From: Siphonodentalium dalli
Lineage: Eukaryota > Mollusca > Scaphopoda > Gadilida > Siphonodentaliidae
NCBI GenBank assembly: GCA_032622095.1
Contig: CP136064.1
Span: forward strand, 176,036,247-176,100,246
DNA length: 64,000 bases
Direction: 5' to 3'
Shown: positions 25,345-35,850 of the stretch, in pieces
Position numbering within the stretch: the first letter of the stretch is position 1
Layout of the letters: each line of letters begins with the position of its first letter
Made by a program: the position numbers and the translations under genes
The notes under the pieces: model-generated
What the model saw: only the letters and a program-made list of their open reading frames with translations
Told to the model about the DNA's origin: nothing
Databases searched by the model: none

Positions 25345-25472
25345 CACTTGTATTATCATTCTGTGTGGCTGTCGTCTGCTCATATATTCTTAACATCCCT
25401 CCGATTGAATAATAGACCACTCCAATGTATTATAAATGAGTGGGAGAATCCATTTAGTATAGAAACGGTTAA
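25345..25472. mobile_element. TTAACCSTTTCTATACTAAA element fragment
   Basis: TTGTATTATCATTCTGTGTG..CTGCTCAT, then GAGTGGGAGAATCCATTTAG and the end GAAACGGTTAA. Similar ends or inner parts occur at 6301-6390, 7925-8100, 13270-13375, 23966-24036, 28728-28917, 47991-48080 and 50108-50150. It lies just upstream of the first coding exon. Confidence 0.5.
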
Positions 25473-25527
25473 TATCTGCATGTAAACGTAAATAATCACT
25501 TTAAATTATTTTATTGTAATTTTGCAG

Positions 25528-25588
25528 AATGCAGCTGATTATAGAAGTTAAGGCTGTAATGGACGCTGGCAAATTTCATAGCTGAGTG
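25528..25588 (+). promoter_or_regulatory. 5' leader part of the first coding exon, with an in-frame upstream ORF
   Basis: The bases after the acceptor TTTTGCAG|A contain ATG at 25529, which opens 18 codons (MQLIIEVKAVMDAGKFHS) ended by TGA at 25583-25585. The main ATG follows after a single GTG codon in the same frame. This could be an ordinary upstream ORF that lowers translation, a leaky stop giving an extended protein, or the remnant of an earlier start. An acceptor here implies at least one further non-coding exon upstream, which I could not locate. Confidence 0.5.
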
Positions 25589-26340
25589 ATGAGTACATGT
25601 CAGTTTGGATTGGAACATTATGATTACAAGAAGTGGGGAGACTATAAAGCTGACTATAAATGGTTAGCTCACTCAAAACAGTCGACCAATCAGAGATCTG
25701 TAACCTGGCGTCTGCAACAAATTAGTGAACAGATATTCTGTGATGATGTCAGAGGTCGTTTAAAGAAATTCAGGAATGGTGTGATGTTTTCTAAGCCTCG
25801 AAATAATTACAAGTATACCAGTAGTCGTTACAATAGTGATCTCAATGGACAAAGTGGAAGGAGGCGGGACTCTGTTGGTAGTCGTGATGCTTTGCATAGA
25901 AAAATTTATCGGGTTCGAAAAAAAGATGAACACGGTCGTCTGGATATGAAGGACATTCCTTCTGACAGGAAGGATCGGGATCATAAAGTTAAAAAAGAAA
26001 GAGTTCGCCTTCGAGAAACTGATAAAAATATTAATCATGAAAAAGAAAGGCCACGATCTTCGGATGGAAAAAGTAGTGAGAGGAGTCGGTCACGATCTTC
26101 GGATGGAAAAAGTGAGAGGAGTCGGTCGAGTGGCAGTGAAAAAGATCGTTCTAGGAGCGCCGAGACTCCTGCAGCTGTTAGCAAGAAGGACTCCCATCAA
26201 ATGCATCACAGTTGTCATCGATCTTTGTCACAAACAGACGATTCTTCACAGAGACGTTCTAATGGTACAACTCAAAGAAGATACAGCAACTCAAATGTCA
26301 GTTGGAAAGAAAGGCTGTCCCATATTGGCAGGAAAGACAG
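25589..26340 (+). CDS. First coding exon of a large SR-rich, serine-rich nuclear-type protein
   Basis: This exon encodes residues 1-250 plus two bases of codon 251. The ATG at 25589 has G at -3; the frame is closed upstream by TGA at 25583, so this is the first usable ATG after that stop. The exon itself probably begins at 25528, after a pyrimidine-rich tract ending TTTTGCAG. Residues 1-75 hold several Tyr/Trp (HYDYKKWGDYKADYKW) and could fold. Residues about 125-155 are highly charged, and 155-192 are an Arg/Ser region with repeated RSSDGKSERSRS-like units. The open frame runs on to 26410, but that tail enters a MITE. A good donor, GACAG|GTACAGT, lies at 26340/26341. Ending there leaves two bases (AG), exactly what the acceptor at 35851 needs. 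RS regions are typical of splicing or chromatin proteins. I do not recognise the family. Confidence 0.75.
26052..26126 (+). repeat. In-frame tandem duplication coding the RS units
   Basis: A 39-base unit (CGATCTTCGGATGGAAAAAG then GAGAGGAGTCGGT) is followed by a 36-base near-copy lacking one AGT codon, so the frame is kept. It codes the RSSDGKSERSRS repeats. Confidence 0.85.
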
Positions 26341-26404
26341 GTACAGTATTAAGCACATCCACAAGAACCATCACACAGTATACTCACACATGAATATCAA
26401 ACTA

Positions 26405-26615
26405 CAGTAATGCCCTAAATGATCGACTCCTTAACCACAGGAGAATTATGGGTAACTTTTCAGGATTTATTTGGAAATATGGCTTGTTGCCATTCATTGG
26501 AAAGTTTTCACAGAGCTTTCCGATGAATGGCAACAAGCCATACTTCCGACTAAATCCTGAAAAGTTACCCATAATTCTGCTGTGGTTAAGGAGTCGATTA
26601 TTTAGGGCAATACTG
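26405..26615. mobile_element. Palindromic TA-MITE, copy 6, inside the gene's intron
   Basis: Complete copy with TA flanks, starting 64 bases after the splice donor at 26340. It would be transcribed with the gene and could fold into a long hairpin. C form in both arms. It gives the misleading end of the first exon's open frame. Confidence 0.92.
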
Positions 26616-26723
26616 TACCAGGGACCAGTCTAGAGGGCGACTTGGGAGACATCTTCTCCCTGGATGGGCCACTTAGTCCTATCTTTGTCCCAGGGAGAAG
26701 TGACTTCTCTCTCATATACCAGT

Positions 26724-27126
26724 ATAAAATGATAATGATGTAGCTTATATAGCGCGTATCCCCGCGAGGGCCCTAAGCGCTTCACATTATTACCCCAGCT
26801 GTTGAGTAAATGCCATGTTGAGTAATCCTTAAATGCATGCAGCCATAATGGCGCTTCACAAGATTGCTCTTGGCTTACACTTACCCAACAACCAGGTCCC
26901 TATTTCTCGTCTAGGTACGACGAAGCGAGCACAGTACTAGTGACCTTGCCCAAGGGTCACAACCAACCTGGCGCGAGATTTGAAACAGCGTGTGGCTATA
27001 TATAGCGCACACACCGCTTAATATGGTCAAGCCACTGGTGTGGAGACAAGAATCCACCGGCCGGGCGCGAACTCACGCCAGTGCAGTAACACCGTTACAA
27101 GTCCAACACTCTAACCACTGGGCACC
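26724..27126 (-). mobile_element. tRNA-derived SINE
   Basis: Read on the minus strand from 27126 it starts GGTGCCCAGTGGTTAGAGTG (A-box-like), followed by GAGTTCGCGCCC (B-box-like) about 45 bases on, then a body with AAGCGC and TATATAGCGC that ends near an AT-rich stretch. This is the layout of a Pol III tRNA-headed SINE. It lies in the gene's intron, antisense to the gene. The named family is not determined. Confidence 0.75.
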
Positions 27127-27234
27127 ATATATGCATATATATATGTCTCAATATCATATTTAAAGCATATTTACTGATTATAATGGTGCACTTACTAAAT
27201 GGTTTTATAACACAAGTGTTGCCTAATACTTATT

Positions 27235-28150
27235 AGCTCAACTTACTTTGCAAGTTTGAGCTATTGCCATGGTTTGGCGTCCGTCGTTCGTGTGTCCGTC
27301 AACAATTTGCTTTGGCGCAGGCTACAGATCATACCTTTGATCTGATCTTTATGAAATTTGTCATGAATGTTGACATTGACATGTAGATGGGAACGAGTCA
27401 TTTTGGGGTCATTTGGCCAAAAAACATGGCCGCTGGTGGCCATCTTGGATTTCAAAATTCAATCCATTGGCGCGGGCTACAGGTCGTACTGTTCGTCTGA
27501 TCATCATGATATTTGTCATGGATGTTAACAATGACATGTAGATGGGAACGAGTGATTTTGGGGTCGTTTGGCTAAAAAATATGTCCGCCAGCAGCCATAT
27601 TGGATTTTATTCTTTGCATGACTAAATCCTTTGGTGCGGGCTACAGGTCGTAGCTTTGGTCGGAACTTCATGAAATTTGTCATGGATGTTAACAATGACA
27701 TGTAGATGGGAAACGAGTCATTTTGGGGTCGTTCAGCCGAAAAACATGGCCACCAGCAGTCATCTTGGATTTTACTCTTTGCATGACTAAATCCTTTGGC
27801 ACAGGCTACAGGTCGTACCTTTGATCAGATCATTATGAGATTTGTTAAGGCTGTAGATGGGAACAGGTCATTTTGGGGTAATTCGGAAAAAAACATGGCT
27901 GCCGGTGGCCATTTTAGAATTTACTCTTTGCATCACTAAATCCTTTGGCACACCATAATCACCACATCCCTGATCCGATCATTATGAAACCTGTCATGAA
28001 TGTTGATATTGACATGTACATCTAGTCTTAATTAGACATTTCAATTAGCACCTTTCCTATTCCTCCATTTACTGTCAACCATTAAATTATTCCCCTGCCT
28101 AAGTTGAGCTACAGTGTCATTGGCACTTTCATTGGATCATAGAAGGGTGA
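27235..28150 (+). repeat. Hairpin-headed repeat, type 2 (AGCTCAA head), with five tandem units
   Basis: Head 27235-27262 (AGCTCAACTT..AAGTTTGAGCT), then CGTCCGTCGTTCG, then about five units of 150-170 bases with GGCTACAGGTCGTA, ATGACATGTAGATGGGAA, CATTTTGGGGTCGTTTGG and AGCCATCTTGGATTTTACT (starts near 27313, 27466, 27631, 27799, 27945). Located in the intron. Confidence 0.8.
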
Positions 28151-28727
28151 TTTTGAGGTGTACATTGAACTTCAGCCATTGTTTACTGTGATGTCTCCCA
28201 AATTGAAACCTCTAGGTTGGTCCCTGCAAATTACAGTAAAGGCACATTTTTTCTTGGTGGTCCAATTTATCTGTGTGGAAACTATCGATATAAGTGTTCA
28301 CCAAAGAATAGTTAAATTCTAAGCAAATATGTCCGTTAAACCAACTTGTATGCAACATAGTAAAGCATATTCAAACCTAACAATAACAGCTTAAACATGG
28401 TAAATAAATTCCATTCTCATTGTATGTTTTGAAGAATGAGTATTTTCATCCAAATTATGATGGATTATACTTTATCAATGATAGGCAACAAAATCCTAAT
28501 CCCACGATGTATTAATAACCTTGAAGCCACCTGTTAAAGTCCTAGCTGTCAGCCCAAAACTTATTTGATACATTTGCACTTCTAATATTTGAGCTTGATT
28601 GCCATTATTTTATGAGTGTGGAGGTGACAGAAGGCCATGGGAGACCCTTGACTTTATGAACCCACAAAACAAGTCATAAATTGCTAAACCACACAATTTG
28701 ACACCAACAAATACTAATATACTTTTT

Positions 28728-28917
28728 TCTGAGTAGTTCCCTCAGGAAATGTTCAGATAATAAGTTCAACAAATGATCACCATTTTTACCTGATCATTTC
28801 CCTCTCATGAATAGGGCTCCTTTTGCACTTGTATTATGTGTTTTCTGCTCATTGTTTCTGAAAACCCAGACGGATTATAACTGGGTGGGAGAATCCTTTT
28901 AAGACAGAAAGGGTTAA
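28728..28917. mobile_element. TTAACCCTTTCTGT-ended element
   Basis: ATGTTCAGATAATAAGTTC, CACTTGTATTATGTG, GTGGGAGAATCCTTTTAAG and the end AGAAAGGGTTAA. Same family as the fragment at 25345. Confidence 0.5.
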
Positions 28918-29096
28918 CATTTTCATTTATTTTGATGTACATACTTCCTATGTTATAAAACCAGACTAAAACTCCAAAAATTTAATAGCAGAATCAATGA
29001 AATATGTCATCATTGGCTTGATCACAAAAACTTTTGAATAATGGTTTTGCGGAGAAAACATCTACCAGAGTTATTTTTACAACTAGTTCTCCAAGT

Positions 29097-29536
29097 TTAA
29101 AGGTACTCAATCCGATCAGATGCTCCTAAATTACTATTTACTTGGTTTCAGGGGTGAAAAATATTTGATTCAAGTTGGGGAACCCACCCATCGATTTTTG
29201 AAGTTTGTTATTTCTCGAGATGTGTAATAATATGTGGCTCCGAAACACATGGTCAAACGGAGGGCCTCGGACAAATTGCAGATGCAGATGGATAACTCTA
29301 AAATCAAGTGGTAATACAGTCAAATTTCGTGTTACTGTAGTGATAATATGGCCATATTTACTTGAAGAAAATGTGGATAAATAATTTTTTTTTGGAAATT
29401 TGATACCATAGTTGACAGTGGTTAGCATTATTTTGTTGCAATAAAATGATTCTGATAACTAACGTGTATTTTGAAGAAATGTTGTTGTTGTATCTTGATT
29501 CTATGGGGACCGTCTGAGTGGATTGAGTACCTTTAA
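29097..29536 (+). mobile_element. TTAA(AGGTACTCAATCC) element, copy 1
   Basis: Begins TTAAAGGTACTCAATCCGAT and ends GGATTGAGTACCTTTAA, with CTAAATTACTATTTACTTGG and TTATTTCTCGAGATGTG inside. No coding capacity. In the intron. Confidence 0.75.
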
Positions 29537-29817
29537 GTCGAAAAAAACTTGCTTCATGACTTCGATCATCAGTTTACACTTGAGACCTTTCTGAAGATTG
29601 TCATAAAATTTGTCCTTTTTGGAAACTGTTATAAGTGATACTGCAGACTGTATCCACAAAATTGCTAAATTGTTTTTAATATATTGTCACTAAACCAGTT
29701 TCCATTTAGTCAATTGGATAATTATTTGACTAACATATTGGCATTTTTATTTCAAAATGAATAGAACAAAATGTGGTAAAGGAATAGAGTGAAAACATTA
29801 AAATGGGCAACAAGATA

Positions 29818-29989
29818 TAGTAATGCCTTAAATGATCGACTCCTTAACCACAACATAATTATGGGTAATTTTTCAGGATTTAGTCGGAAATATGGCTTGT
29901 TGCCATTCATCGGAAAGCTCTCAGTAAATCCTGAAAAATTATCCATAATTCTGCTGTGGTTAAGGAGTCGATTATTTAGGGCATTACTG
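29818..29989. mobile_element. Palindromic TA-MITE, copy 7 (172 bp)
   Basis: TA flanks, T form in both arms. The right arm has lost about 40 bases near the axis. Confidence 0.88.
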
Positions 29990-31076
29990 TATCTCGTCGC
30001 TGGCAGTGAATATCATGACGGTGCCCAGAGAGCTATAAAGTGATTCAAAACAATTTTGATGTTTCCAAACCAACTTATAAAAAAAAGGCCTAACCAATTT
30101 TTCGCTTCCTCTACAGGCTACCTGGTCCACAGTTTAATGCCTACATCACCGGTTTATCTCTCACTAAAAAAGCAACAGTAAATGATAAACGAAATTAAAT
30201 TATTTTTATTTGACACTTGTGGACCATTTTGTGGAATTTAATACTTTTCAGGGAGACATAAATCAAGAGTTATTGCCTTATTCTGAAAGCGCTAACAGCC
30301 ACCTGTTTGATTTTGCCTGGTTACATCGCAATTACGTTAACAAATAGATCATGTTGCTGTGATGCTGTCCCATTATCATCATGTAAACCTTTCAGTTTGT
30401 GAAAATTAAAAACACAGTTCATTGTGATTTCTTGAATCTGTATCTTTAGATATTTCAGTGCAGGAACAAATTCTGGTTATAGACGCACTGGTACAGATGC
30501 CACCACGGCCGAGTAACTTTATAATCCTGTGGTGATTCCAGTAGCATTCTTTAACATGCACACACACTGATGTGTGTGCACGGGTCAGCCGTTATTGTCT
30601 GAGCCCGACTGTACACACAACAACATACCTGGATAAATGTTGTAATGGGGGAAGTCGGTATTTTTCATCCAGATCTTTATTCAGTAATCTTGATTGAGAC
30701 TTTTCAGCGTGACAAACTTGGTATCTGACCGGTTCACTAGCACGAAAGATCAGTATGCTACCTCTCGGCTACCTACTTCCCTGAATAAATCTAGTTATAA
30801 TATATGATGACTGTATATGTTCAGAATTTGGATTCCCCAACCCCTACCGGAAACCCTGCAAACTCAAATCAATTTATATTTTAGAAGGCATACTACAGCC
30901 AAAATAGTCAATATCTCTAAAGGTAATGAAGTAATGGTATAGTCACCTTACATTGGACTTTTTTGTTCATTCGCAAATGCCTGCAACGTGTAATATAGTA
31001 GATTAATATTAAATTGCAACAACACAACTTCAATGCTGAAAGAATTTTTTTGGAATTGGAGTTTTCAAGATGCACC

Positions 31077-31138
31077 AAGTGTATGAAATAAATTGAAGTA
31101 CAATTGAAGTATGGTATACTTCAATTTTTTTCATACAC
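31077..31138. repeat. Short inverted repeat
   Basis: AGTGTATGAAATAAATTGAAG is mirrored by CTTCAATTTTTTTCATACACT. Confidence 0.8.
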
Positions 31139-31168
31139 TCAAACCTGAGTTTAGTGTGTCTTTCATTT

Positions 31169-31375
31169 GCAGAATGAGGTCCCCAGAGGGTGCATTTAGT
31201 GAAACTATCCCGCACAGCGGGCTGGCATAACCAAATTCACCCTCTTGGTACCTCATTCTGCATGGCCTCATCTGCAAAAGGAGGCATAGAAGTTCCCAAA
31301 TGGTGAATATTGTGATGTACACCCATTGGGAACCTCGATTATGCAATGTGTCCTCTGCCAATTTGGGAATGTAGA
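31169..31375. repeat. AATGAGGTCCCCAGAGGG foldback, copy 1
   Basis: GCAGAATGAGGTCCCCAGAG (31169) is mirrored by CTTGGTACCTCATTCTGC ending at 31261, then a second inverted module GTTCCCAAATGG / CCCATTGGGAACCTC (31290-31336). A further single arm lies at 31472-31505. Confidence 0.65.
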
Positions 31376-32274
31376 GAAACTAAACTAAAAAAGAAATAGA
31401 ATCTATGTGAAGAAGTTTCTATTGAAATTTGATAATAAAGAAACTTTCCCGAGAAGATGAGGCCTAAGCAAAATGAGGTCCCCAGAGGATGAATTTCGTT
31501 ATGCCAGCCTGCTGAACCGGGAAGAAATGTATATGAAAATGTAAGATTTACTTGACTCGGTATAATCTGATGTTCCTAACACTACATACTCAGTGTTAAG
31601 CGAAAGTACAATAATTTTCTTCAAATTGTCATGAACAAAGTGACTCTAGATAAAGCCATTACCAACATGGAGCCTCCAACAAATATAGATTTTTTAACAT
31701 GTTTTAACAATGGGTGCTATTGTTGTTAAGAGTATTTAATGGGAAGTATCATCTTGAATGGGATCATCTTGCATCAACTTAGAAAGTATTTGTTAAAATA
31801 TTTTCTAATAAATATGTACTTAAATGCTCTCTACATATATCGGTCTTGTCTATATTCACTCTAAATTCACTCAGATTTGCAGTGGAGTGTGAAAATTAAA
31901 ATTAAAATAAATATGCTAAACAGTGCAGATTCTATGAGATACGTAGCTACGAGATTCGTTTTCCTACCATTGAAACCTTAATATAACACAGGTTATGCAA
32001 ATTGAAAATACGAGGCTTCAGGAAATTACATGAAAGTTGCATATGTGGGGTCATAATATTTCCCTCTGTCCTGGTTAACTTTGGCAGTGATTGTTATTAT
32101 GTATGTATATAGCCGGTGGGAGGGGGGTGGTGAATTGGATAGATAATATGATAGTCAGACATCACACCAGTCTAATCCATCAATAATCTTATCAGATTTA
32201 CATCCGTGGAACTGTGATTTGCATTTGATTTCTAGATATACAGGCGATTCCCAAGATAACGTTAAAAAACATGG

Positions 32275-33115
32275 ATTTCAAATTTGAATCCATTGGCACA
32301 TCCCGCAGCCTGCATTTATTGGAGAATTATTTTGAAAATTTGCAGGCATATATAGGATCATCTCTTGGTGTGAGCTATCAAATTTGAAATTTTTATTTAT
32401 GAAAAACATTGCCGCCAGCAGCCATCTTTGATTTTTACTCTTTGTATGACTAAATTCTTTGACACACCCTACAGCCCACATCCCTTATCCGATCATCACC
32501 AAACTTCATGGGGTCTTATGGGTGACCTATAGATGGGAGCCATCAAATTTGTCTGAATATTATTGCAAAACATGGATTGGCCCTCTTGGATTTTACTCTT
32601 GGCATGACTAAATTCTTCAGCACTCCCTACAGGCCACATCCCTCATCTGATCATCAGTAAACTTCATATGTATCATCAGGGCAACCACAAGATGAGAGCC
32701 ATCAAATTTGTCCAAATTAAGTTAAATATCATAGCCGCTCTTGAATTTCACATTAAATCCATCTGCACACCCTGCAGCCAACATTTATTGGAGAAATGTT
32801 TTGAAATTTTACAGACATGTTCAGGATATCATCTAGATGGGAGCTATCGATTTTGAACAATATTTGATCGAAAACATGGCTGCCCGATGCCATCTTGAAT
32901 TTTTACTGCCTGACTACATTGGCATGCCCTACAGCCAACATTTTTCACCAAATTGATCCCAAACTTCATATGGATCTTCTAGTTGATTTCTGGTATTACT
33001 TAAACTTTCCGCTTTCCTTATCGCTCCATTAACTGTAATATGTGACATTATCCCCTCTCCATGGTAAGCTGCAGTGTCATTGACACTTTCATTGTTCTAT
33101 GGCATTGTTTTAGAA
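32275..33115 (+). repeat. Type 2-like repeat body, head lost
   Basis: About four degenerate units with CACCCTACAGCCCACATCCC, TAGATGGGAGC.ATCAAATTT and GCAGCCATCTTGGA-like segments. Confidence 0.65.
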
Positions 33116-33186
33116 TTCAATGAAATTCTATATTGGCTTTTACAGCTCTTCTATGGCATACAGCATTGCTAATTATGTAAATTATA

Positions 33187-33560
33187 CCAGTATATACTGG
33201 GTTGACCTAGTCGGTCCATCCGGCAGATTCTGAAACACTGGTTGTCTGATCTGAAATTTAGTATGGATGTTGACTACTATAAGGGTATTCAATGGGGTGT
33301 TCAATAATTTTTGTCCCCGTATTTTCTGTTCTAGAGTTATACATCTTTGTTTATCTGGAAATGTTGGGTTTTTGTTCGTATCTCCACCACCGATTGATGG
33401 ATATCAATGAAATTTGGTATGGACATTCACTACTATGATGGCAATCAATTGAGTGTTCAATCGTTTTGTTCATGTTTTCCAAGAGTTACTTATCTTTGTA
33501 TATGAAAATATTGGATTTTTTTTTCGTCCTAGCAGATATCTCAACCATACTTTGTCAGTT
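33187..33560 (+). repeat. Hairpin-headed repeat, type 3 (CCAGTATATACTGG head)
   Basis: A perfect 14-base palindrome at 33187-33200 is followed by GGTCCATCCGGCAGATTC and two units (ATGGATGTTGACTACTATAA, ATGGACATTCACTACTATG; GGTGTTCAATAATTTTTGT). Confidence 0.65.
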
Positions 33561-33610
33561 CGAATTTTCCACCGGTGCAGCCTCTTGTTAAACTGGAACT
33601 TCCTGATATT

Positions 33611-33817
33611 TTATGAAAACCTTATGCCAATGTGTTCTCTAATATATGCGAATCTCCCATAGGGAGCCTCGAATATATAATTGGCCTAACAACATTTACC
33701 TTGACCTTGTAAGCCGGTGCATTCTCTTATATATGGGAGACTCGCATTTATAAGATAATTCACTGGCACAGGGTCTTTAATGCTGCATAAGCGCAGCTTC
33801 CATCGTGAAAGGGTTAA
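33611..33817. mobile_element. TTAA piggyBac-like MITE, copy D (partial)
   Basis: Two diverged modules, GGCACAGGGTCTTT and the terminal GTGAAAGGGTTAA. The left terminus is not recognisable. It lies in the gene's intron. Confidence 0.7.
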
Positions 33818-34149
33818 TACTGAATTTGTTTGTTGTGCCATGAGGTACAACGGTTCTTATGCTACCATCATATGGCAACAAACTTGAGGGATAATGTCTT
33901 GCATTTCTATCTATGTTTTCAAGTGCCCACAATTATTGTTGATAGAATTACCACTGAATCAAGTCTCCCAGTGTGTAGCTCAGTGATAATTAAATATTGT
34001 TTGAAGCATCACTGAAACAGATTTAAGTACACACTCACATCACATTATTGCTCAGATAGATAATAAGTCCTTGATGTGAATGTTGAATGAGAGTCCTGAT
34101 GTGTTAGTGTTCACATAATTGGTATGCAAAAATAACAATCTTTGTTTTT

Positions 34150-34345
34150 AGCTCAATTTTATAAAGTCAAGTTCGAGCTATTGTCATGGGTTGGCATCCG
34201 TCGTCTGTCTGTCCATCAACAATTTCCTATGGCACACCCTACAGGCCACATCCCTCATCCAATCATCATATGGATCTTCAGGGTGACCTCAAAATGGAAT
34301 CCATATGCAGGCTGCATTTATTGGAGAATTGTTTCAAAAATTTAC
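34150..34345 (+). repeat. Hairpin-headed repeat, type 2, truncated
   Basis: Head AGCTCAATTTT..AAGTTCGAGCT (34150-34179), then CATCCGTCGTCTGTCTGTCC and ACACCCTACAGGCCACATCC. Confidence 0.75.
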
Positions 34346-35203
34346 AGTCATGTTTTCTGCTTTCAAATACGTGCCCAATGACATTGTTTGAATTTTTGCC
34401 CTTCGTTTGTAAAATTTCACTGATTTGTTTTCCTTCCGGCTTGATAACTCCAACAAATATAAAACGAATTCAATAATTTTTGGTATACTGTTTCAAATTA
34501 AATTATCCCAATTTTTGTCTGTCTGACTCTTCGGCTTATGTTTTGTAACCATTATTTGAATGAATGATCTTACGGAGGAAAGAATTGCAGAGTTCCTCAG
34601 TATTTGGGTTGCTACCTGCACGTTTAAAATTTATGTATAACATATTTTTCGTTTGACTGGTTTGTGCTCAGATAACCCATACCATAGTTTAGCAGAAGTG
34701 TTACGCAAACTGTTATAATCACTACAACTGGCATTATTAACTGCAGATGGGCATCCAGCAACTCATTGAAATACCGTAATAATTTTGAATGTCTCAAATT
34801 AAGGTAATTTGAGAATCACTTATCACGAGACCTACATAAAACATTGGCACGACCTGTTTTTCGGTCGCAGCATTTTCATTTTAGATAACCTCCAGGTGAA
34901 CTGAACGGTCATTCACCTCAAATTTGCAGGCCTGCTGCATGTTTGAATTTGCCACCGTACTGGTGCTGGCACTGGCGATGCAGCCTCTTGTTATCGTTGA
35001 CCCCCATATATGGCCATAAGTATTGGTTAGAAACTTTAATGTGTTTCATGAATATTCCTTTCATGGGACCAAAGGCACTCGCAGTGGGTAAATGAACAAA
35101 AAATGTAAAAGTCTGTAAAAACATCACCACTAAGAAGAACATGGAGAAATAGATAAACTTTGTTCTTATATTCATTATGGATAGTTCTCTAATAACAAAA
35201 TTT

Positions 35204-35646
35204 CGCGTGTTGAAGCCATTGTTATGTAAACAAAACTGCTACAGTGATATGTCAACAAACATGAATTATAACGATTTTCAGAATATATGTTCATTGCTAA
35301 TAATTTTACTTTATTATCCAATGTTTTGTATATTTATTATTGGACATTTATCAGTAATTCCACTGTAACAGTAATGTTTACATAACAATGGTCTTGACAT
35401 GTGATATTTCATTATTGAAGAGTAAATATTAATAACGAAAATAAGAACAAGGTCAATCTATTTTTTCATGTACAGTAATGCCCTAAATAATCGACTCCTT
35501 AACCACAGCAGAATTATGGGTAATTTTTCAGGATTTAGTCGGAAATATGGATCGTTGCCATTCATCGGAAAGCTCTCAGTGAAGTTGTTTTGCAGACTTT
35601 TGTGTTATTTTGTATGAATCCACATTGAAGGCCTTGAGTCACTTTA
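35204..35646. mobile_element. TTAA(AGGGACTCAAGG) element copy, interrupted by half-MITE
   Basis: TTTACATAACAATGGTCTTGAC corresponds to the inner part of 12345-12879, and the end GGCCTTGAGTCACTTTAA lies at about 35646. The half-MITE at 35473 splits it. Confidence 0.55.
35473..35578. mobile_element. Palindromic TA-MITE, copy 8 (half copy)
   Basis: Only the left arm is present, from the TA-flanked tip to GGAAAGCTCTC at the axis. It lies 270 bases upstream of the acceptor of the giant exon and interrupts a member of the TTAAAGG..CAAGG repeat family. Confidence 0.85.
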
Positions 35647-35850
35647 AACACGTTTCAGTGTTCTAGACCTCCAGTTAGCAACAAATAGAAATTTATTGTT
35701 TTCAAACATGTTATTCTACACCCTCGAATGTAAATGATTGATGAAAAGGAAAGAAAAAAAACAGTTTTAAAATAGTTTTATGCTGGAACACTTAATACAT
35801 CTTTACTATTTATTGCTAAACCAATGATGACATTCTTCTTTTGTTGCCAG

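Larger units (their letters stand above)
29990..32274. other. Intron sequence, mostly without recognised features
   Basis: Apart from the foldbacks at 31077-31505, only AT-rich text and an ACACACTGATGTGTGTG hairpin near 30560. Confidence 0.45.
26341..35850 (+). other. 9.5-kb phase-2 intron between the two coding exons
   Basis: Bounded by CAG|GTACAGT and TTGCCAG|G. It holds a palindromic MITE 64 bases after the donor, a minus-strand SINE, hairpin-headed repeats, TTAA elements and a half-MITE 270 bases before the acceptor. No other long open frame with protein-like composition is seen in it. Confidence 0.65.

Noticed and set aside
26037-26393. 118-codon + strand frame overlapping the first coding exon
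   Set aside because: It is a shifted frame of the Arg/Ser-coding repeat, and its extension crosses the proposed donor.
26341-26410. C-terminal extension of the first exon's frame to the stop at 26410
   Set aside because: It runs past a good donor into MITE copy 6; phase matching with 35851 supports splicing at 26340.
26724-27126. A functional tRNA gene on the minus strand
   Set aside because: The A- and B-box-like segments are present, but no complete cloverleaf or 3' stem is seen, and the sequence continues as a SINE body.
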